Below are positions 56,361 to 64,000 of a DNA stretch of 64,000 nucleotides, piece by piece. The DNA is from Rhizopus sp. PT2906. Lineage: Eukaryota; Mucoromycota; Mucoromycetes; Mucorales; Rhizopodaceae. The notes under the pieces are model-generated. The model made no database searches and had not been told where the DNA came from. It saw only the letters and a list, made by a program, of their open reading frames with translations. The translations under genes and the position numbers were made by a program. The DNA is taken from positions 166,275-230,274 of the forward strand of contig JAMYHX010000014.1 of the NCBI GenBank assembly GCA_025529335.1, given 5' to 3'. Every line of letters begins with the position of its first letter. Within the stretch, counting starts at the first letter, position 1.

Positions 56361-58000
56361 TTATTCGCTTCGATGACGATGAATATCCTTTGTCACAGTA
56401 AAGTGATCAATGATTCCACCCAAAGTACCATCAATGTTAGCTTTACGATGAATCATTTCAAGCGATGTAGGTGACACTTTAAATGTAGAGAAACCATAGC
56501 CTTCGTAGCGAACAGCTGAGAAATCGGGGAAAGGCCCGTTGCCAAATAGAGCAGGACCTTCAGGTTGACCAGCATTCCCAATGATCAACTGGAAGAAACT
56601 AGGTGCATTATGGTATGATTTTGAAGTAATCTTGCCGTGAGCAACAGGGTATGTTCTTTCATAATTATGAACATGACCACTACGGATATATATATATATA
56701 TTGTTATTATCAACCGACGATCATTAGTATTTTTCTTACCTGAGGAATATATCCACATTATATTTCAATAGTATATCCTCTATTCCTCCCCAGGTTTGGT
56801 TATTTTGGCCGGGACCATTTCTGATGGTGGCCGCTTTGGTGGTACAGTCCGTATTGTTTGCAGAGCAATACATAGGATGATGTGTCATAACAATAATCCA
56901 AGGTCGCTTATCGCGATGTTTGTTTGCTTCTTTGAGATCAGCCTCTAACCAATTAATGCCTGTTTGAATTTCTTGTTCTGAGCCTTCAAAGTAAATTTCA
57001 GTTGAGAAAGAGACAAGATGAAGCGATTTATAGTTGATGGAATACATCATTGAGTTGGAAAACTTGGATTCAGCATAAGGAACAATATTGAATCTATACA
57101 CAAATATATAAGCAAAAAAAAAAGAGAGAGAATAATGATCCTCTTTTTTTACCTATTTTTGTAGTGGGAAAAATTATAAGCCGATTCATGATTGCCAACA
57201 GCGCCCAAGTAAGGCACATTAGCGAAAAGTTCTTGCATAAAATTCAAGTACTCGTCTCCTTTGGTTCCATTAAAGTCTGCCATATTATAAGCTTGATCTC
57301 CTGCAATGGTCACAAAGTCGTACTTGTGGGTCTTGCCGTATTTCATCATATGAGAGACTGCTACTGCATTGCATGCGCCCTATAAATAATGTAAGGGCCC
57401 ATATTCAATACAACACTCTTATACTTACAATGTCACCAGTGGCAATGAAACTAAAGTCCTTTTTCAAGGAAGCAGTGTGAAATTCGTATGTTTTTGACCA
57501 TTTGATAGTCTTGCCCTTTTTAGCACCAACCTGATACACATATATTGTGTCAGGTTTAAGTGTCTTTGTTTGAATATTGTGCAAATAAAGTTGTCTTTGA
57601 GCAGAGCCTCCATCAACAAAAACCCAGTCCTACGTTATTATTAGTATAAAGCCAATGATAGAGTTTTATACCGTACCTTGCCAGTGATTGTAGTATTCTT
57701 TTGAGCATGGTTTCCCTGCTTTTTTGGCCAATAGGCGAGAACAGAGCTGTCAATCGAATCAAGAGTAGCAAATTGTACACGGGCAAACTTGGAGTCATCT
57801 GCCAGTGACATGTGGATCTGTTGAGGCTCTGTTGGAGCGTACGTGTGGTTCCAATTGTTTCCCAAGTCATTATAGGCATCAGCATAGCATACAGCACCAG
57901 GACTACCATTTGCAACGTCCTCTTCTTGGGCTCTGGCTACTATGGTTGAGCATTGAACTAGAGCCGCAAATGCAAGTATTAATGTAATTAGATATTTCAT
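56361..58000 (-). CDS. Secreted purple acid phosphatase
   Basis: Binuclear-metal phosphomonoesterase, probably extracellular and used in phosphate scavenging. Six exons give about 470 residues. The start at 58000 gives a signal peptide (MKYLITLILAFAALVQCSTI), while an upstream in-frame ATG would add 20 residues. The N-terminal fibronectin-like domain (FARVQFATLDSIDSSVLAYW) precedes the metallophosphatase domain. All five metal motifs are visible: GDIG (across an intron), GDQAY, GNHES, MTHHPMYCS and GHVHNYERTYP. Several N-glycosylation sequons support secretion. The C-terminal PAP segment (IGNAGQPEG; YGFSTFKV) is present. The ATG lies 115 bp from the divergently oriented LTR retrotransposon, so the promoter may include element sequence. 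Confidence 0.95.
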
Positions 58001-58115
58001 TAATACAAAGAATACAACAAGATGAAAAAGATAGGACAAATCTATCAATTTTATACCCATACAGAATCGCTTTTTTCTAAATCTGGAAAGTTTGTAAAAC
58101 AGAAAAAAGACGTGA

Positions 58116-58426
58116 TGTCGTATTTACCCTATAAATACTTAATCTTGTCGTATGAGATTACTCTAAATCTATACTCTAAGAATGAATAACACAAAGATAC
58201 TGATAACAATACACGTTATTAACATATATAACGCGACATGCCCAACTATCATTGGCCATAATTAAATCGGTTCCTTAATAATTCTGTTTTCATATAAAAT
58301 GACGCTGTTTGTAATATTGGGCTCTCTCTCTCGTCTTGATCTTAATAAAGAGGTTATATAGAGACTCATTGACTTATACTTCCCTTATAACTTTCAATTG
58401 TTCTGATCAATACTTCATTTTTTTCA
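58116..58426 (+). repeat. 5' LTR and leader of the chromovirus (LTR right edge not defined)
   Basis: The LTR starts at TG 58116. A TATAAATA element lies at 58130-58137, a second TATATAG near 58352, and an AATAAA-like signal near 58342. No clear tRNA-type primer-binding site (starting TGG) is seen before the ATG at 58427, so the edge is uncertain and self-priming is possible. Confidence 0.65.
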
Positions 58427-61400
58427 ATGAATTCTTCTATTGATATCTCCATCGATCAAAAATCCAATTCTGCAACTGAAGAGATAGCCAACTCTCTCCA
58501 GCAGATGGAACTTGTATCCGATGGTCCATCCATCCATCCATCCATCAGCCAGTCTTCAAACGCCAACCAATCTCCCATCCAAGAGGACGTTGTGATGTCT
58601 GAAGGTACTCCTTCCGTTGACTTGGTTGCCCCTCCTACTACTCCTTCTGTTCCGGTTAGTAAACTTGATAACTTGTACAAGCAAAAGGATAAGCTTCTTG
58701 CAATCATCGATTCATTAACAGCTCAGAATCTTGATCTTCTCGCTGCTAATGATATCGAATCTCGTAAAATGAGAGAGGATAACAATACCAAGTTAGCTTC
58801 CGCTCATGAGATGCATCATTCCCTTGTTAAGCTCATTACTTCTGAAATTGAACTTAAGTCTAAGGATAAGAACTTAGAAAAAGTGCCCACAAAGCCCAAT
58901 TTCAGTTCCCCTGATACTTCTGCCATCAAAAGTTCTGATCTCCCGAAGTTCAACGTTAACCCCACTGCAAGCGCTCTTTACCAGCTCACCTTGCGTGAAT
59001 CTAAGGGCCAGACGACTTCGTCTAACAATGAATCTTCGTTGGATTTGTTTATTCGAGAATTTGAACGTAGATTCTTAGATAAGAACATTTCCGTGGATGA
59101 TCACTGGCTCCATTATCTTGAAATATGTTTTGAACGTTCTGATAAGGACTTTGATTGGTTCGTTCGTCACCTTAAACGACCCATTAAGGAATTTAAAAGA
59201 CCTATATCATGGAATCAAGCCAAACAATTGTTACGTCAAAAATACGACTTGGCGTCTCAAACTACACCTCTTCAGTGGCTTCAATTTCTTTTGGGGTTTA
59301 ACCAACACTCCTCTGAAACGCTTACTGAAACAATGGACCGATTCCGACTCTTTTGCTTGGGTGCGAACGTTAACATGGATAATAACGTTCTTCTCATCTA
59401 TATGTTTATCTCGAGGTTGCATTCTCAAAAGTTTAGAGATTTACTTTTGAAAACTGTAAAGGAAAGCATGGCCAAAAAATCAAATGCTTCTACTACCAAT
59501 CTGTCATCCATGGACAGTATCTATGCACCTTGTAATCAACCTCTTCCTTTCCCTGCTTCTTGGAATGAATTTGAATCCATCTTGGTAAAGGAAATGGCAA
59601 CTTTAGAAAATGCTTTGGTTGAAATTGTTAAGGATAAATCAAGTCATACAAACAAAAGAAGCTTGGATGTCTCCTCTGGCAATGACAAACGAATTAAATT
59701 GTCATCCACTAGTAACCAGAAAGCAAAAGAAGACAAGAACAGTACTTCAACTGTATCATTTTTTAAACAAATTGCTGAACTGAAGAAAAAGGGAACTTGC
59801 ACCTTCTGCAAAACCGCAAAATACACTGTTGAACATACAAAAGTTTGTGAAGCACGTAAAAATTATCAGCTCAAAAAGAATTCTGCAAATGTAAGTACTT
59901 CATCAAAATCTATTATCCAAAGTCAGGATAAACACGTAGGAAATTTGGAGGTATCACTAAATACTTTCAACACTACAGTTAATCCCACTATTGAAAGTGC
60001 CATAAAAAATAATGACACTAATTCATCCTTCCTTAGTGATGATTCTCAAACCGATGATGAATTTGAAATGTATTACAAGCAGTATGATGAAGACCTTTTT
60101 TCTTCAAATAAAGATAATATCACTTCTGATCAGTATAACAAGTCCGTTTTTGCTGTTAGAAACAATAAGGTTGGCGATATCGACAATCCTTTTAGCTCTG
60201 ATAGTGTGTCTTTCTCTCCTGTAACACCTATCACACTTAATAATGTTAATACTTATGGTATCATTGATACTGGTGCTAACATCTCTGTTATCAACCAACA
60301 ATTTGCTATTGAGCACGACATTAAGTTTCGTAAAATATCAGGCTCGCTTATACTTGCCAATGGTAATAAAATAGCTCGTATGCAAACAGTTGACCTTGTC
60401 AATGTTGAATATGATAACATTGATCATGTCGTACAGCACAGGTTTGATGTTATCGAGGATGACATTATGTCTTACGAAAATAAGATCTTACTCGGAATTG
60501 ATCTTTTACCAAAGCTCTCGATTCACTTGATGAACGTTGCTGTAAAGCACAAAGGTCTTAAAAAGGAATTGGATGATTCCATTCCTGACAAAGCATATGA
60601 GCCCAATGTATCCCCTGCAGGTACGGTTCAAGAACAAAAAGCTTTTGATGCTGCTATCCATAAATACATCGATGCTAATAAGAACCTCAACAAAAGCTCA
60701 TTATGCAATATCACAGAGGCTGTATTGTATCTTCCTACACCGCCTGGATATGTTGCCAACGTGCGACAGTATCCTATTCCATACGCATTAAAATCTAAAG
60801 TAATGGAGGTCATTAATGGCTGGCTAGCTGATGGCATTATTATTCCTGCCAAACCCTCTGCATGGAATCTACCAATGACTGTGACTCAGAAAAAGAATCT
60901 GGATGGAACAAAGACTGATAAAATTCGGCTAGTTCTTGATCCACGTATGCTCAACAAAGTACTGCCTGCTGACAATCACCAACTTCCCCTTATAAGTGAC
61001 ATTTTCCAATCAATGTCTGGTGCTACTGTCTTCAGTACTTTGGATCTGAAGTCTGCATTTAATCAGTTTCCTGTCAACGAACAAGACCAAATTAAAACAA
61101 CATTCACTGCGCCTAATAACTTACAATATATGTACAGAGGTGCTCCTTTTGGAATTTCTACCATTAGTCAGTTGTTTTCCAGAACAATGTTGACCCTATT
61201 TAAAGATCTTCCTTATGTAAAGTGTTTTGTTGATGATATCTGCATTGCTAGCTCTTCTATGCATGCCCATTTCTTTCATGTTAAAAAAGTATTGGAAATT
61301 CTCACAAAAGCCAATTTAAGAGTTAATTTTGAAAAAACTCATTTGGCCAAATCAGCAGTCTATCTGCTTGGTTACTCAATTTCGGCTGTTGGAAAGAAAA

Positions 61401-63925
61401 TAGACAGTCGAAAGGTCACGAATATTCACGAATGGCCACGTCCAATTACTCAAAAGCAAGTTCAAAGCTTTCTTGGTTTCGTAAATTACTTTAGGATACA
61501 CACACCTAATGCAGCTTTATTAATGGCTCCTCTTGATGCCTTACGCTGTCATGATGAAAAAGGAAACGGTCCTTTTGAATGGACAAAGACTCATCAGATG
61601 CACTTTGATAGCATTAAACATATATTGTCTTCTGATTTGACACTGTCGCATCCAGACCTATCTTATCCTTTCTGTATTGCTACAGATGCATCTGACTATA
61701 GCATTGGTTGTTGTCTTTACCAAGAATATGAGGTAACAAATACTAACAGCGAAAAGTCGAAGGTCAAAAAATACATTGGCTTTATGTCTCGTTCTTTATC
61801 CAAATCTGAAAAAATGTATAGTGTTACTATGCGAGAGCTACTAGGCGTTGTCTATGCCCTCAAACAATTTCATAAATTCATTTGGGGTACGCACTTTACG
61901 CTTTATACTGATCATAAAGCACTTTGCTATATACATTCGCAAAAGAATGCTAATAGTATGCTGATCAAATGGCTAGACATTATCCTTGACTACAGCTTCA
62001 CTGTTGTTCATGTTTCAGGTCTGGATAATGTGCTCCCCGATAAATTATCTCGCTTGTATCCTCCTAAAGATGTCAAAGGTGAAATTGAAGATGTGAAGAA
62101 AACCAAGAGACTTCACTCTTCTCTTACGAATCATGCGACATCTGACACTATCAATGATAAAAAGAAGCTTAAGGATTCACGTTATTCTTCCAAGGCTAAC
62201 AATGCTAGTGTCAATTCTATTTCAGTGGATAGCATCTCTCCTTCCTCGCCTAATGATGTTTCTTTAACGTCTAACTTAAATAATCATAATAACCAAAAGA
62301 TATTTTACATACAATCAGGTCAATCTATTTATAAGGATTATCTTAGTCCTCCTAAAAATGAGAATCAACAATTGTTGAATGAAGCTCATAATCAAACTGG
62401 CCATTATGGTGCAGAACAAATGGTCAAACGCCTCCATAATCAAGGTATTCACTGGCCCAATCTCATCTCTGATTGTATACAATATATACGTCAGTGCACT
62501 GATTGTATGAAACATAATATTGCAAAGAAAGGTTATCATCCTTTAAGAAGCATTTATAGCTATTATCCTGGTGATCATTATGCTATTGATTTAGGTGGTC
62601 CTATTTCTACGTCTTCTACTTATAATAATAATTACTTCATGGTTATTATTGATGTATGCACTCGTTTTTGCATCATTAAACCTTTAACAGATAAAAAGTC
62701 TGATACTATCGTTCGAACACTTGTAGATGTATTCTCTATCATGGGTTTCCCCACTAAACTACAGAGTGATAACGGTACTGAATTTAAGAATTCTCTTACA
62801 AAAGCACTCGCTGACGCCATGGGATATGATCATAGATTCATCACTCCTCTTCACGCTTCTGCAAATGGCTTGAGTGAACGCTTTGTCCAATCTGTTAAAA
62901 AGATGTTGGCAAAAGCTACAAACGGTGTTGGTAATGACTGGGATACCCATCTTCCTGCTATCCAACTCGCGTTAAACAATCGAATCTCTAAACGCTTGAA
63001 TTCATCTCCTTTCTCGTTGATGTTTGCTCGTAAAATGAACGAACCTCATGGTTTTCGTTCTGATAAAGACAAGCTTAAGCAAGTCGAAGGTAAGCCACCA
63101 ATGTCTCATGAGGAACTGATGAAACGCATTGACTACATGACTGACATTGTCTTTCCTGCTATTGTCGACAAAACTAAGGCGCAAGTGGAACTTGAACAAG
63201 CTAAATTCAATGATTCACATAAGCTTGTTGACTATGCTCCTGGCTCTCATGTCATGGTTCGCATTCCTACCAAGAATGGTCAACTTGCTCCTGTCTATGC
63301 AGGACCCTATACAGTTGTACGTAAAAATGCTGGAAATGCGTATATTCTACGTGATGAAACTGGTGTTCTAATGCCTCGTCACTATACTTCAACTGAACTT
63401 AAACTCATATCCAAGGAGGAAGTTGTTGAACTAGATGATGAAGGTAATGAGGTCAAAAGCTATGAAATCGAAGCTGTGATCAACCATAGAGGACCTGCCA
63501 ATAAGCGTGAGTACCTTGTTCGTTGGAAACACTACAGTAGCGATTGGGACGAATGGCTCACTGTCGACAAGTTCAATGACCCTAACACTCTTCGTACATA
63601 CTGGAAGAACTTGGGTAAGCCTTATACGCCACCCAAGAACTTAAAGATTACAAACTCGCCTTCTTCTTCTGAAGTGTTGAAGACTAACTGTTCTGGTACT
63701 ATCAGTTCTTTGATGAATGAACTTTCCTCTGATGATGAATCTGATGTCAAGAAATCTCGCTCTAACTCCACAAAAGTCAAACGACCTTCTACATCCACTT
63801 CTACATCCACTTCTACACGTACTCCGTCTTCTTTAAAAAGATCTCATCGTATGATGTCCACTTCTACAATGTCAGATGTAAAGTCAAACAAGCCCATTCG
63901 TAAAAGTATGCGATTGCGTAAGTAA
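58427..63925 (+). CDS. Gag-pol polyprotein with integrase and C-terminal chromodomain
   Basis: One 1832-codon frame encodes the whole retrotransposon. Gag covers about residues 1-560, with a helical capsid core near 180-330 and a zinc-binding-like CTFCKTAKYTVEHTKVC near 460. Protease has DTGA near 614. Reverse transcriptase has LDLKSAFNQFPV, the APFGIS segment and the catalytic FVDDICIA near 935. RNase H has ATDASDYSIGCCL near 1084 and YTDHKAL near 1161. Integrase has an HHCC zinc finger near 1318-1365 (HNQTGHYGA; CTDCMKHN), then catalytic AIDLGGP, SDNGTEFKN and GLSERF, giving the D, D, E triad near 1388, 1446 and 1482. A chromodomain near 1678-1730 (YLVRWKHYSSDWDEWL) probably guides integration through histone marks. 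A Ser/Thr/Lys-rich tail ends the protein. All catalytic residues are intact. Confidence 0.96.
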   Translation: MNSSIDISIDQKSNSATEEIANSLQQMELVSDGPSIHPSISQSSNANQSPIQEDVVMSEGTPSVDLVAPPTTPSVPVSKLDNLYKQKDKLLAIIDSLTAQNLDLLAANDIESRKMREDNNTKLASAHEMHHSLVKLITSEIELKSKDKNLEKVPTKPNFSSPDTSAIKSSDLPKFNVNPTASALYQLTLRESKGQTTSSNNESSLDLFIREFERRFLDKNISVDDHWLHYLEICFERSDKDFDWFVRHLKRPIKEFKRPISWNQAKQLLRQKYDLASQTTPLQWLQFLLGFNQHSSETLTETMDRFRLFCLGANVNMDNNVLLIYMFISRLHSQKFRDLLLKTVKESMAKKSNASTTNLSSMDSIYAPCNQPLPFPASWNEFESILVKEMATLENALVEIVKDKSSHTNKRSLDVSSGNDKRIKLSSTSNQKAKEDKNSTSTVSFFKQIAELKKKGTCTFCKTAKYTVEHTKVCEARKNYQLKKNSANVSTSSKSIIQSQDKHVGNLEVSLNTFNTTVNPTIESAIKNNDTNSSFLSDDSQTDDEFEMYYKQYDEDLFSSNKDNITSDQYNKSVFAVRNNKVGDIDNPFSSDSVSFSPVTPITLNNVNTYGIIDTGANISVINQQFAIEHDIKFRKISGSLILANGNKIARMQTVDLVNVEYDNIDHVVQHRFDVIEDDIMSYENKILLGIDLLPKLSIHLMNVAVKHKGLKKELDDSIPDKAYEPNVSPAGTVQEQKAFDAAIHKYIDANKNLNKSSLCNITEAVLYLPTPPGYVANVRQYPIPYALKSKVMEVINGWLADGIIIPAKPSAWNLPMTVTQKKNLDGTKTDKIRLVLDPRMLNKVLPADNHQLPLISDIFQSMSGATVFSTLDLKSAFNQFPVNEQDQIKTTFTAPNNLQYMYRGAPFGISTISQLFSRTMLTLFKDLPYVKCFVDDICIASSSMHAHFFHVKKVLEILTKANLRVNFEKTHLAKSAVYLLGYSISAVGKKIDSRKVTNIHEWPRPITQKQVQSFLGFVNYFRIHTPNAALLMAPLDALRCHDEKGNGPFEWTKTHQMHFDSIKHILSSDLTLSHPDLSYPFCIATDASDYSIGCCLYQEYEVTNTNSEKSKVKKYIGFMSRSLSKSEKMYSVTMRELLGVVYALKQFHKFIWGTHFTLYTDHKALCYIHSQKNANSMLIKWLDIILDYSFTVVHVSGLDNVLPDKLSRLYPPKDVKGEIEDVKKTKRLHSSLTNHATSDTINDKKKLKDSRYSSKANNASVNSISVDSISPSSPNDVSLTSNLNNHNNQKIFYIQSGQSIYKDYLSPPKNENQQLLNEAHNQTGHYGAEQMVKRLHNQGIHWPNLISDCIQYIRQCTDCMKHNIAKKGYHPLRSIYSYYPGDHYAIDLGGPISTSSTYNNNYFMVIIDVCTRFCIIKPLTDKKSDTIVRTLVDVFSIMGFPTKLQSDNGTEFKNSLTKALADAMGYDHRFITPLHASANGLSERFVQSVKKMLAKATNGVGNDWDTHLPAIQLALNNRISKRLNSSPFSLMFARKMNEPHGFRSDKDKLKQVEGKPPMSHEELMKRIDYMTDIVFPAIVDKTKAQVELEQAKFNDSHKLVDYAPGSHVMVRIPTKNGQLAPVYAGPYTVVRKNAGNAYILRDETGVLMPRHYTSTELKLISKEEVVELDDEGNEVKSYEIEAVINHRGPANKREYLVRWKHYSSDWDEWLTVDKFNDPNTLRTYWKNLGKPYTPPKNLKITNSPSSSEVLKTNCSGTISSLMNELSSDDESDVKKSRSNSTKVKRPSTSTSTSTSTRTPSSLKRSHRMMSTSTMSDVKSNKPIRKSMRLRK

Positions 63926-63986
63926 AAAAAAAAAAAAAAACCTGAATTTAAATTTTTCGGCGTAATCTCATACTGGTCGGGGGCTA

Positions 63987-64000
63987 TGTCGTATTTACCC
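63987..64000 (+). repeat. Start of the 3' LTR
   Basis: Fourteen bases identical to 58116-58129; the rest lies beyond the window. Confidence 0.85.

Larger units (their letters stand above)
58116..64000 (+). mobile_element. Ty3/Gypsy chromovirus LTR retrotransposon, 3' LTR cut by window end
   Basis: The element is bounded by sequence starting TGTCGTATTTACCC at 58116 (5' LTR) and again at 63987 (3' LTR, only 14 bases visible, all identical). A single uninterrupted gag-pol ORF lies between them, and a G-rich tract (CGGGGG, 63979-63983) just before the 3' LTR may be the polypurine tract. No frameshifts or stops interrupt the ORF, so the copy looks young and possibly active. LTR length and target duplication cannot be determined because the right end is outside the window. 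Confidence 0.93.

Noticed and set aside
1..64000. Search for CRISPR arrays, tRNA and rRNA genes
   Set aside because: No regularly spaced repeats, no tRNA-type GGTTCGAATCC boxes in a cloverleaf context and no rRNA-like blocks were seen.

Overview
The window reads as nuclear DNA of an early-diverging filamentous fungus, most likely Mucoromycota (Mucorales-like). Genes are compact and AT-rich, with many 45-65 bp GT-AG introns (several with CTAAC-type branch sites), T/CT-rich leaders and short intergenic gaps. The gene set mixes fungal features (PPZ-type phosphatase, ThrE/Prm10-like transporter, NRPS-like reductase) with features often lost in ascomycete yeasts: a U11-35K minor-spliceosome protein, an EBP-type sterol isomerase, a kinesin-3 and a CLIP-170 ending in ETF. 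All spliced models were inferred by eye from reading frames, splice signals and family conservation.

Layout. 1-4037 is the 3' part of a very long coiled-coil gene, followed by about 3.1 kb without genes. 7133-12150 is a kinesin-3 (Unc104/KIF1-like) gene. 12399-15013 (-) is an intron-rich coiled-coil protein and 15102-16919 (-) is ELP3. 17345-24600 is an accessory island of decayed mobile DNA: a relict of a repeated protein, two copies of one MITE family, a broken Fanzor (eukaryotic TnpB-like) gene followed by three tandem hairpins, and a frameshifted DIRS-like tyrosine recombinase bracketed by 54-bp repeats, one of them split by a 180-bp insertion. One live-looking gene with five [ST]xIP motifs (20241-21553) sits inside this island.

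25083-43684 is a dense housekeeping block: C2H2 factor, p47/Shp1, a CC1-box coiled-coil protein with a hydrophobic tail, MED8, an ADP-sugar Nudix hydrolase, CLIP-170-like, PPZ-like phosphatase, a helical protein of unknown role, SNRNP35, eIF1A, EBP sterol isomerase, an acidic orphan and a ThrE-like transporter. 43685-58000 is sparser: two small orphans, an A-T-R NRPS-like reductase, SDA1 and a secreted purple acid phosphatase. 58116 to the window end is an apparently intact Ty3/Gypsy chromovirus with one 1832-codon gag-pol-chromodomain ORF; the window stops 14 bases into its 3' LTR.

How the genes relate. Several non-homologous genes point to microtubule transport and plus-end tracking (kinesin-3, CLIP-170-like, [ST]xIP protein, CC1-box protein). 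Others serve translation and ribosome assembly (ELP3, eIF1A, SDA1), transcription (MED8) and splicing (SNRNP35). The most unusual material is the mobile-element island, above all the Fanzor relict and the structured DNA at its 3' end, together with the candidate membrane-anchored dynein adaptor.
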